5,606 nt of DNA. Source: Gammaproteobacteria bacterium. GTDB taxonomy: Bacteria > Pseudomonadota > Gammaproteobacteria > Enterobacterales > Alteromonadaceae. The stretch spans positions 1 through 5,606 of the forward strand of contig JAMCRH010000254.1 in the NCBI GenBank assembly GCA_023380515.1, written 5' to 3'. Below the pieces are notes generated by a model. The model searched no databases, had not been told where the DNA came from, and saw only the letters and a program-made list of their open reading frames with translations. Within the stretch, counting starts at the first letter, position 1. The number at the start of each line of letters is the position of its first letter. Positions 1 to 5,606 of this stretch are shown here, piece by piece. The position numbers and the translations under genes are program-made.

Positions 1-1
1 C

Positions 2-433
2 GCCGTACCGGCCATAGCGCGTAAGTTACAAACCCTTATTGATGTCGGTTTGTCTTACATTCGCTTAGGCCAATCGGCCACCACGCTGTCTGGTGGTGAA
101 GCACAACGGGTGAAATTAGCCCGTGAACTGTCGAAGCGCGATACCGGGAAAACCCTGTATATTCTGGATGAGCCGACCACAGGTTTGCATTTCCACGATA
201 TTCAGCAACTCTTAACTGTCATCCACCGGCTTCGCGACCACGGCAACACCATTGTGGTGATTGAGCATAACCTCGACGTGATTAAAACTGCTGACTGGAT
301 CGTGGACTTAGGCCCAGAAGGTGGTAGCGGTGGCGGCGAGATTCTAGTGGCCGGCAGTCCCGAGGCCATTTGTGAACACCCCACGTCGCACACTGGGCGC
401 TTTTTAAAGCCCATGTTGCAGGCTAAACGTTAA
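2..433 (+). CDS. uvrA: UvrA excinuclease ABC subunit A, C-terminal part (5' end outside window)
   Basis: UvrA is the damage-recognition ATPase of UvrABC nucleotide excision repair; it acts in the cytoplasm as a dimer and loads UvrB onto damaged DNA. The reading frame is open from base 2, and the 143 visible residues form the end of the second ABC ATPase domain. The ABC signature LSGGEAQ is at visible residues 29-35, the Walker B LYILDEP with its Asp-Glu pair at 56-57, and the switch histidine of VVIEHNLD at 89. A glycine-rich [11 protein letters not shown] stretch and a KPML-containing C-terminus follow, as in the E. coli protein. The Walker A of this domain, the zinc modules and the N-terminal ATPase lie upstream of the window. 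Nothing looks broken. glsA follows on the same strand 44 bases later. The identification is very secure; only the extent is limited by the window edge. Confidence 0.98.
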   Translation, partial: AVPAIARKLQTLIDVGLSYIRLGQSATTLSGGEAQRVKLARELSKRDTGKTLYILDEPTTGLHFHDIQQLLTVIHRLRDHGNTIVVIEHNLDVIKTADWIVDLGPEGGSGGGEILVAGSPEAICEHPTSHTGRFLKPMLQAKR

Positions 434-477
434 GCTCAAACTAAACGTTCAATTGAGACGAATCAAAAGAGACGCGA

Positions 478-1419
478 ATGGAAGGTACCCCCAAGCAACC
501 GAAAAACTGCTCTTCGTTACTTGAAGAGCTTGTCGAAGAAGCCCGCCAAGCACCACGCGGCGGGCAAGTTGCGGATTATATTCCAGCGCTAGCTGAGGTG
601 GAACCCGACCAACTTGGGATCGCGGTGGTCGAGCTCGATGGCAGTGTGCATACCGCTGGCGACGCCAATGTCCCCTTTTCGATTCAAAGTATCTCGAAGA
701 TTTTCGGCCTTGCCATGGCGATGTCCCGCACGGACGACACCTTGTGGGAGCGCGTGCGGATGGAGCCATCCGGCCAAGCGTTTAACTCAGTCGTTCAGCT
801 TGAGTGGGAGCATGGCATCCCACGAAATCCATTTATCAATGCCGGCGCCATTGTCATTGCAGACGTGCTAACCAGTCGCTATTCCGCAAGCAAAACTGCG
901 TTTCTCCAATATGTTCGACATCTTGCGGGGAAGGAGTCCATTGGCGCTGACCATCGCGTCTGGGAATCGGAAAAGCAACACGGCAACCGCAATGCAGCAC
1001 TCGCATACCTGATGAAAAGCTTCGGGAATATCGAGTCTGAGGTGTCGGCCGTGCTCGACCATTATTTCTTTCAGTGTGCGGTTAGTATGAGCTGCGTTGA
1101 CCTTGCTAAAAGTCTTAGCTTCCTAGCGAATAAGGGCGTACAGCCTGGTAGCGACGAACGCATTTGCGACGCTCGTTCAGCGCACCGAATTAACGCGCTG
1201 CTTTCAACCAGCGGCATGTATGATCAGTCAGGAGAATTTGCCTTTACAGTCGGCTTGCCAGCAAAAAGCGGCGTTGGTGGTGGTATTGTTGCGGTTGTCC
1301 CGGATTACGGCGTGATTTGTGCGTGGAGCCCGCCCCTCAATCGGTTCGGTAACCCCGCCCGCGCGGTGAGTATGATCACCGAATTCGCCCAACGATTAGG
1401 ACTCTCGGTCTATCACTGA
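478..1419 (+). CDS. glsA: Glutaminase A (serine-dependent glutaminase)
   Basis: This enzyme hydrolyses L-glutamine to L-glutamate and ammonia in the cytoplasm. It belongs to the glutaminase family with a beta-lactamase-like fold. The protein has 313 residues; E. coli YneH/GlsB has 308. The residues I recall lining the E. coli active site are all present four or five positions later: Ser71 and Lys74 in SIQSISK, Asn121 in FINAG, Glu165, Asn172, Tyr196, Tyr248 in SGMYDQSGEF, and Val266 in the AKSGVGGG loop. There is no signal peptide. The ATG at 478 has a modest purine-rich site (AAGAG at 467-471, 6-base spacing), and no other nearby in-frame ATG fits the family's N-terminus. The gene lies 44 bases after uvrA with no visible terminator, so read-through from uvrA is possible. 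Its 3' end overlaps the convergent binding-protein gene by 24 bases. Confidence 0.97.
   Translation: MEGTPKQPKNCSSLLEELVEEARQAPRGGQVADYIPALAEVEPDQLGIAVVELDGSVHTAGDANVPFSIQSISKIFGLAMAMSRTDDTLWERVRMEPSGQAFNSVVQLEWEHGIPRNPFINAGAIVIADVLTSRYSASKTAFLQYVRHLAGKESIGADHRVWESEKQHGNRNAALAYLMKSFGNIESEVSAVLDHYFFQCAVSMSCVDLAKSLSFLANKGVQPGSDERICDARSAHRINALLSTSGMYDQSGEFAFTVGLPAKSGVGGGIVAVVPDYGVICAWSPPLNRFGNPARAVSMITEFAQRLGLSVYH
1364..1381. other. Short perfect hairpin in the 3' end of glsA
   Basis: CGGTGA at 1364-1369 and TCACCG at 1376-1381 form a perfect six-base stem around a six-base loop. The hairpin lies inside glsA and 15 to 32 bases past the stop of the convergent binding-protein gene, where that operon's transcript would be expected to end. 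Neither strand has a T tract after the stem, so it does not qualify as an intrinsic terminator. It could be a 3'-end stabilising stem or a chance match. Confidence 0.25.
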
Positions 1420-2244
1420 TGAGAATTGGGTTAACCGCAGCTTGTAACGACGGATCTGTGCCTGAATGAATGGGTCCGCAGCCACTCGGTCTAAGTAATG
1501 AAAAAGCTGCACGACACTTACCGGGCTAGTTGGTGAGAAAATGATTTGGGTCTGATAGTCATCGTCGTAATAAGGCGACGCGTACAACCCGTCGACTTGC
1601 TCAGGTTCTTCCGCCGTAAGCCAATTCACAAACTCTTCGCTCAGCATCGCAAACTGAATCCGACCGTGACGTAACATATTCAGTACGGTTTGCTGGTTAT
1701 TGGCGCGGTACATCCGATATTCTTGTTCCGAGTAATGGCTATCCGTCACCATGTTTGTTAACTGGTAATGGTAACCCACCACGCCGCCAATACGGTCATT
1801 CTCTCGCTGCTCCCAGTAGTCATTTTGCAATGAATACAAACGATCCCGACCCCGCAATATCCCTGGTGAAGCGTAGTATTCATAACCCGATTCCTCCCAG
1901 CCCCAGTTCTCTGACTCAAAGAAAATCAGGTCACAGCATCCAACCGCTGATAAAGCGCTGTAGCGGTCTTGAGGGCGAACTTCGCGAATAATAAATTCAT
2001 AGTCGTCCTGAACGTCGTTCAGCCCGTATATTAAATCCGCGAGAAAATGCTGGCCACTGTGGGAGTTGTAATAAGGTGCATAGTCATAAGCTGCAACATA
2101 CACACGCTCGCGCGCTGTCGAGCTTTCGGTTGCTGTTGCAGGCGAAGTCAGAACAAGAATTACTAGTGCGCAAAATACAACAAGGCAAGACCGCGCAACG
2201 GCCTTGCCTTGAAAAGAAGTTTTCATGCTCATTGGAAAGCGCAT
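1396..2244 (-). CDS. Secreted periplasmic solute-binding-like protein (SBP_bac_3 type), orphan
   Basis: The protein has 282 residues. A basic start and a hydrophobic core at about residues 19-34 form a Sec signal peptide, with likely cleavage after ATA at residue 38 or nearby, so the protein should be periplasmic. Cys20 and Cys25 lie inside the core and do not form a lipobox. The mature part follows the layout of type 2 periplasmic binding proteins: an opening strand VYVAAYDYAPYY (48-59), then RYSALSAVGCCDLIFFES (94-111), the second-lobe entry RIGGVVGYHY (151-160), and a RIQFAMLSEEF segment (195-205). It carries 24 tyrosines in about 244 mature residues, many acidic residues and a Cys103-Cys104 pair. 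The ligand cannot be told. The first ATG is chosen because TAAGGT lies six bases upstream; Met5 and Met7 lack such a site. It is the last gene of the minus-strand group, 61 bases after the AbgT gene. No ABC permease or ATPase is in the window. The family assignment rests on pattern, not a search. Confidence 0.75.
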   Translation of the reverse strand: MRFPMSMKTSFQGKAVARSCLVVFCALVILVLTSPATATESSTARERVYVAAYDYAPYYNSHSGQHFLADLIYGLNDVQDDYEFIIREVRPQDRYSALSAVGCCDLIFFESENWGWEESGYEYYASPGILRGRDRLYSLQNDYWEQRENDRIGGVVGYHYQLTNMVTDSHYSEQEYRMYRANNQQTVLNMLRHGRIQFAMLSEEFVNWLTAEEPEQVDGLYASPYYDDDYQTQIIFSPTSPVSVVQLFHYLDRVAADPFIQAQIRRYKLRLTQFSSVIDRES

Positions 2245-2250
2245 GGATTA

Positions 2251-2254
2251 CCTT
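2251..2254 (-). promoter_or_regulatory. Ribosome binding site of the binding-protein gene, inside a small inverted repeat
   Basis: On the minus strand AAGG lies six bases before the ATG at 2244 and decides the first of three nearby ATG codons. The site overlaps an inverted repeat, CTTAA at 2252-2256 and TTAAG at 2264-2268 with a seven-base spacer. This repeat could be a weak operator or an mRNA stem, but five AT-rich base pairs are little evidence. Confidence 0.5.
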
Positions 2255-2305
2255 AAGTTAGGTTTAAGATAAAAGTTTTCGCGTTTCCCTGCGATGAATA
2301 CTGTT

Positions 2306-3901
2306 TTAGCCACCCAGCTCGTAGTATGTCGCTGCACCTGGACCAACAGGTAAACCTGCCGCAAACACCCAGATATAGAAGAGCGTAACCCAACCAACAA
2401 AGAACACGATGGTGTATGGCAACATCACCGAAATAAGTGTACCAATCCCAATGTCCTTTTTATACCGAGCTGCGACCGCCAAAATCAAGCCAAAATAGCT
2501 CATCATCGGCGTGATGATATTCGTCACTGAATCACCAATCCGGTATGCCGCCTGCACGAGCTCTGGCGCATAACCGATTAACATCAACATCGGCACAAAA
2601 ATTGGTGCGGTAATCGCCCACTGTGCTGACGCTGAGCCAAGCATCAGGTTAACAAAAGCACACATCAAAATAAAGAAAACAAAGACCATTGGTCCAGTTA
2701 GGTTGATTGCTTCAAGGAATGCCGCACCTTTGACTGCCATGATGGTGCCGAAGTTGGTCCAACCAAAGAAGGCAACGAACTGCGCCGCAAAGAATACCAA
2801 GACAATATACAAGCCCATGCTACTCATGGTTTTTGACATCGCATGAATGACATCAACATCTGAGCGCATGGTTCGCGTGACATAGCCGTAAACGTAACCC
2901 GGAATGGCAAAGGTAATAAAGATATACACCACGATACCATTCAAGAATGGCGAACGAGCAACGCCTCCCGTGTCTTGGTTACGCAACACACCCCATTCTG
3001 GCACAATCGTTAAGGCCAGCAGTGCAGCGAGCGACAAGAAGGTTAAGCCTGCGAGTTGCAAACCAAGCTTCTCTTGCTTGCTAAGTTTTTCCATTTTGAC
3101 GCTGCCGTCATCTTCATAATCCGGATCAGCATCGGATGGGTTGTACTTCCCTAATTTCGGCTCGACGATTTTTTCGGTGACGAACGCACCGAGTCCAGCA
3201 ATTAGAAAGGTACTGACGAACATAAAGAACCAATTGGCTTCAGGTCCCACAACATAGTCGGGATCGAGTAACGCTGCAGCTTCGGTTGTAAAACCCGCAA
3301 GCAATGGGTCAACTGTACCGATAAACAAGTTCGCACTGTAACCTGCGGATACACCAGCAAACGCCGCCGCAAGACCTGCAAGCGGGTGACGCCCTAAAGA
3401 ATGGAATATCATCGCAGCTAATGGCACTAGCACCACATAGCCAAGCTCTGAGGCCGTATTCGAGATAACCCCGGCAAAAACTACAACAATTGTGACCATA
3501 CGCGGAGAAGCACCCATCACCATGCCACGCATTAATGCCGATAACATGCCTGAGCGTTCAGCAATACCCACCCCAAGAATCGCCACTAATACCGTTCCGA
3601 GTGGCGCAAATCCGGTGAAGTTCGTGACTAGGTTAGAGACCATCCAACGTATACCGTCGCCGCTTAGGAGGCTGTTCACGGTAATAATGACGCCTTCTTG
3701 GCCCGGTCGCGGATCCGCAGCACTGACACCGAAAAACGCAGCAACGCCACTAGCAAATACAACGAGCAGCGCAAAGAGTGCAAACAAGGTAACCGGATGT
3801 GGTAAGAGATTTCCTAACCATTCAACTGTATCGAGGAATCGGGTAAACCAACCACGTTGCTCCATCCCATTGTTATTCTGCTTATTTTCAGCCGCAGCCA
3901 T
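2306..3901 (-). CDS. AbgT family transporter (p-aminobenzoyl-glutamate transport or drug-efflux type)
   Basis: This is an inner-membrane protein of 531 residues, slightly longer than E. coli AbgT (about 508). Family members import the folate breakdown product p-aminobenzoyl-glutamate (E. coli AbgT), or have been reported to export sulfonamides and p-aminobenzoate (MtrF of Neisseria gonorrhoeae, YdaH of Alcanivorax). The protein is hydrophobic throughout, with an opening segment at about residues 37-59, a charged loop at about 249-281, and a C-terminal membrane segment at about 487-512. Residues named as important in MtrF appear in order with identical spacing over the C-terminal core: Ser425, Trp428, Pro446, Arg454, Asp457 and Pro465. 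The earlier Asp is Asp198 in GTVDPLLAG. The ATG at 3901 follows AAGGAG at ideal distance, 12 bases after the preceding stop. There are no abgA or abgB hydrolase genes alongside. The family is certain; substrate and direction are not. Confidence 0.95.
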   Translation of the reverse strand: MAAAENKQNNNGMEQRGWFTRFLDTVEWLGNLLPHPVTLFALFALLVVFASGVAAFFGVSAADPRPGQEGVIITVNSLLSGDGIRWMVSNLVTNFTGFAPLGTVLVAILGVGIAERSGMLSALMRGMVMGASPRMVTIVVVFAGVISNTASELGYVVLVPLAAMIFHSLGRHPLAGLAAAFAGVSAGYSANLFIGTVDPLLAGFTTEAAALLDPDYVVGPEANWFFMFVSTFLIAGLGAFVTEKIVEPKLGKYNPSDADPDYEDDGSVKMEKLSKQEKLGLQLAGLTFLSLAALLALTIVPEWGVLRNQDTGGVARSPFLNGIVVYIFITFAIPGYVYGYVTRTMRSDVDVIHAMSKTMSSMGLYIVLVFFAAQFVAFFGWTNFGTIMAVKGAAFLEAINLTGPMVFVFFILMCAFVNLMLGSASAQWAITAPIFVPMLMLIGYAPELVQAAYRIGDSVTNIITPMMSYFGLILAVAARYKKDIGIGTLISVMLPYTIVFFVGWVTLFYIWVFAAGLPVGPGAATYYELGG

Positions 3902-3907
3902 GCGGGT

Positions 3908-3913
3908 CTCCTT
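3908..3913 (-). promoter_or_regulatory. Strong Shine-Dalgarno site of the AbgT gene, abutting the upstream stop
   Basis: On the minus strand AAGGAG at 3913-3908 sits immediately after the TAA stop (3916-3914) of the second PepSY gene and six bases before the AbgT ATG. This spacing suggests that ribosomes finishing the PepSY gene restart on the transporter gene. Confidence 0.85.
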
Positions 3914-4816
3914 TTAGTTCTTGTCAGCGACGGAGGTTGACGCTGCTGTCTCGTTTTTAAATAGGCGCTTATTGTACGGGAAACGGCGCCTTGCAACAAA
4001 TCCGCCCTGCTGCCAGATACGCACAATCAACAGGATACCGCTGAGTACAAACCACAAACACAGCAAGCCTAACGTCGAAATCAAAATATTATTAAAATTG
4101 CGTGCGCCACTATAATCCATAAAGTGCAGACGATACATCCAGTCTGCGATAACCCACGGATCATTGCGATGACCGATAACTTCACCACTGGCTTCGTCAA
4201 TATAAACCCGCGTATTCAAGCCATCTGCAAACTGCGCCCGAAAGCCGCGGCCGCGCCAACCGACTAATTCGGAACTACGATTAATTTGTTCTAATCCCGC
4301 AAACATACCCGGCCCAGTATAAGAATTGACTGCAAGCCGCTGTGCCGTCACCGTCGAGGTAAACCAAGGCCGCCCCGTCGTCCCATCGAACCAAACATAG
4401 TTGAAGTCTTGGTGCTCTATTTCAGTGCTCCCATGGGTGGCTGCATTCGCCGTGGCGACTTTAAACTGCGCGATACCGTCAACCATCCGCAGTTCGACTT
4501 GATAAACCTCGCCAAGACGCGCCACTCGTTCGACCGGGAACTGCAAGGACTGTGTTGCAATCGTTTCCGCGTCGAGACGCTGGTGATATTGAGTCGCTGA
4601 CAACGCCTCGCGGCCTTGCCAACTGAAATAAAAGCCAGTCACAGCCCAAATAAGTACCTGCAAAAACAAAATCGTTGCTAACGTGCGATGCAATCGAATC
4701 AGCGTCGAGGTTTTCCGTCCTTTGATTTTATGCAGCTTTTCCATGCGCTTACCGGTCTGCCGGTGCTGCCGCCGTGTTCGGCGACTCGGTTGCACGTTAT
4801 GATCTACTTCCGCCAT
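3914..4816 (-). CDS. Half-size PepSY inner-membrane protein, second of a pair
   Basis: The protein has 300 residues from the start chosen here. A strongly basic cytoplasmic N-terminus (about 11-36) is followed by RLHR (His43), a membrane segment at about 45-65 containing QVLIWAVTGF, a periplasmic region of about 175 residues, a RLHFMDY motif (His231), and a second membrane segment at about 244-267 ending in a basic tail. This is the layout of PepSY-associated membrane proteins (PepSY_TM-like), often found with iron or siderophore uptake genes. The VYIDEASGEVIG stretch (204-215) is a typical PepSY-type strand and turn. The frame is open further upstream, to an ATG at 4912, but the ATG at 4816 is preferred: GGAGG lies five bases before it, and the longer form would overlap the first PepSY gene by over 100 bases. 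An internal ATG at 4744 has only a weak site. The protein may pair with its upstream paralogue. Its biochemical function is not known. Confidence 0.85.
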   Translation of the reverse strand: MAEVDHNVQPSRRTRRQHRQTGKRMEKLHKIKGRKTSTLIRLHRTLATILFLQVLIWAVTGFYFSWQGREALSATQYHQRLDAETIATQSLQFPVERVARLGEVYQVELRMVDGIAQFKVATANAATHGSTEIEHQDFNYVWFDGTTGRPWFTSTVTAQRLAVNSYTGPGMFAGLEQINRSSELVGWRGRGFRAQFADGLNTRVYIDEASGEVIGHRNDPWVIADWMYRLHFMDYSGARNFNNILISTLGLLCLWFVLSGILLIVRIWQQGGFVARRRFPYNKRLFKNETAASTSVADKN

Positions 4817-5553
4817 AGCTGCCTCCACGTCCGGGTATAGAAATGCCGCAGCAACAAGTAAGAACCAGTGATGGCAATGAAGAAAGTTGTAATGGTGAAG
4901 AACAGAATCCAAGGCGTACTAATGTTCTCACGCTCTTGGTAGTCCATAATGTGCAGCATCCACGCCAAATCAAACCAGCGCCATGCGCGGTGGCGCTTAG
5001 TGACTAGCTCACCCGTTTGCGCACTTAAATAAAGAGATGTGTTGCGACGGTCTGAAAAGTCCACTCGCCAAACTGGTAAATGTCGAGGATGTAATTCCGC
5101 TGGACCGGAATCGGCTAGCAGTTCAATACGCTCTAATTGCGCTTGCTGCCCCGGAATCGGCCGATAATAACGCAGCGCCAAGGCGCGAATATCACTCTCA
5201 GCCAAAACAATTGGCTGCAGACCTTCGGCTGTTAGTAAATGCTTACTTTCGCTGGTGGTTACCTGAAACGCGTGACGAAACTCACCGTCGACCAAACGGT
5301 TCACCAACACCACGTTCGTCGCGCCCGGCACCGCCTGAACCACATCCTGAAATCGCTGCCCGAGCGCCAATTCGGTCAATGCAACCTGGCCAATCGGGCG
5401 ATCAGCCTCTTGCACTAAGTGGTTACCATGGATGTAATGCAGTTGCATCAATACCATAAACGCACCTGTTATCGCCCAGATAATCAGCTGGATCCCAAAC
5501 AAGAGCGTTAACCATCGATGAATTTTTCGAACGTTCCAAGACTTTTTTCGCAT
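4804..5553 (-). CDS. Half-size PepSY inner-membrane protein, first of a pair
   Basis: The protein has 249 residues from the ATG at 5553. The N-terminus MRKKSW leads into KIHRW (His12) and a membrane segment at about 15-37 containing QLIIWAITGAF. A periplasmic region follows, with a SLYLSAQTGELV strand and turn at 173-184. Then comes WMLHIMDY (His201) and a second membrane segment at about 214-236 before a short basic tail. Architecture and motifs match the next gene, so the two look like tandem paralogues. The start is uncertain. The ATG at 5553 fits the usual family opening but has only an A-rich leader. A GTG at 5595 has AAGG six bases upstream and would add 14 residues, and the frame stays open to the window edge. 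The protein resembles PepSY proteins that accompany siderophore receptors, but no receptor is visible here. Its reaction is unknown. Confidence 0.82.
   Translation of the reverse strand: MRKKSWNVRKIHRWLTLLFGIQLIIWAITGAFMVLMQLHYIHGNHLVQEADRPIGQVALTELALGQRFQDVVQAVPGATNVVLVNRLVDGEFRHAFQVTTSESKHLLTAEGLQPIVLAESDIRALALRYYRPIPGQQAQLERIELLADSGPAELHPRHLPVWRVDFSDRRNTSLYLSAQTGELVTKRHRAWRWFDLAWMLHIMDYQERENISTPWILFFTITTFFIAITGSYLLLRHFYTRTWRQLWRK
4822..4827 (-). promoter_or_regulatory. Strong Shine-Dalgarno site setting the start of the second PepSY gene
   Basis: TGGAGG on the minus strand lies five bases before the ATG at 4816. It sits inside the last codons of the upstream PepSY gene, whose TAG stop is at 4806-4804, just past the new start. 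The two coding regions therefore overlap by 13 bases, a typical arrangement for translational coupling. Confidence 0.85.
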
Positions 5554-5606
5554 TTTTATTATTATTTGACCGCCAAAGAGCACCCTTTTTAGCACGCCAC
5601 GCCTTG
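5554..5606 (-). other. Right edge: leader of the minus-strand operon or end of an upstream gene
   Basis: Reading the minus strand from 5606, one frame meets a TAA at 5591-5589 after five codons, so an upstream gene could end here 35 bases before the preferred PepSY start. Too little is visible to identify such a gene. The stretch next to the start is very AT-rich and includes three ATA codons in the PepSY frame, which suits an untranslated leader better than coding sequence. No convincing promoter can be seen. Confidence 0.3.

Noticed and set aside
434..477. Terminator or promoter between uvrA and glsA
   Set aside because: The 44 bases contain only a weak five-base inverted repeat (CTCAA and TTGAG) without a T tract, repeated GAGACG hexamers, and no convincing -35/-10 pair.
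449..769. A 106-codon open frame on the minus strand opposite glsA
   Set aside because: It lies antisense to the glutaminase, whose active-site residues are all intact; the translation is arginine-rich and featureless.
1404..1493. Nine-base direct repeat CTCGGTCTA at 1404-1412 and 1485-1493
   Set aside because: Only two copies, both in coding sequence, with no flanking structure; most likely chance.
2245..2305. Separate promoter for the binding-protein gene in the 61-base gap
   Set aside because: A TATCTT-like -10 can be picked out, but no reasonable -35 lies at the proper distance; co-transcription with AbgT is simpler.
478..3901. A joint glutamate system of glutaminase plus AbgT transporter
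   Set aside because: Both touch glutamate chemistry, but the genes are convergent and on opposite strands, and their substrates differ, so proximity alone does not support a shared pathway.
3492..3917. A 141-codon open frame on the plus strand opposite the AbgT gene
   Set aside because: It is antisense to a confidently identified transporter and its translation shows no domain or membrane pattern; it is a shadow of the real gene.
4817..4912. N-terminal extension of 32 residues for the second PepSY protein, starting at the ATG at 4912
   Set aside because: It lies wholly inside the first PepSY gene, and the ATG at 4816 has a strong Shine-Dalgarno site. The extension's hydrophobic look comes from being out of frame with the neighbour's membrane segment.
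5037..5459. A 140-codon open frame on the plus strand opposite the first PepSY gene
   Set aside because: It is antisense to the PepSY coding region, with a low-complexity proline- and arginine-rich translation and no recognisable family.

Overview
The window appears to be chromosomal DNA from a gammaproteobacterium. The UvrA and glutaminase proteins closely match my recollection of the Escherichia coli proteins, while a half-size PepSY membrane protein pair, an AbgT transporter and a free-standing periplasmic binding protein suggest a marine Alteromonadales or Idiomarinaceae type of genome. The genus is inference from gene content and protein character. Genes fill almost all of the window and no non-coding stretch exceeds about 65 bases. 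I saw no RNA genes, insertion sequences, CRISPR arrays or att sites.

Left part, plus strand (about 2-1419): the last 143 codons of uvrA (nucleotide excision repair), then after a 44-base gap a complete glutaminase gene, glsA. No terminator is visible between them.

Right part, minus strand (5553 down to 1396): four closely packed genes. In transcription order they are two half-size PepSY inner-membrane proteins, an AbgT-family transporter and a secreted solute-binding-like protein. The first pair overlap by 13 bases, the second and third are separated by 12 bases, and the third and fourth by 61 bases. Strong Shine-Dalgarno sites at the two tight junctions point to one translationally coupled operon, whose promoter probably lies beyond the right edge. 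The last gene converges on glsA and overlaps its 3' end by 24 bases.

The uvrA and glsA genes are ordinary. The PepSY-PepSY-AbgT-binding protein set is the part worth a second look. The two PepSY proteins share the same architecture and the same paired histidine motifs, so they may form a heterodimer resembling one full-length PepSY_TM reductase such as FoxB. The AbgT protein retains all the transport residues I recall from the MtrF structure, but lacks the abgA/abgB hydrolase genes that accompany it in E. coli. The binding protein is unusually rich in tyrosine and has no ABC transporter partner here. How the four work together is not known; transport or efflux across the inner membrane coupled to a periplasmic sensing or redox step is only a hypothesis.
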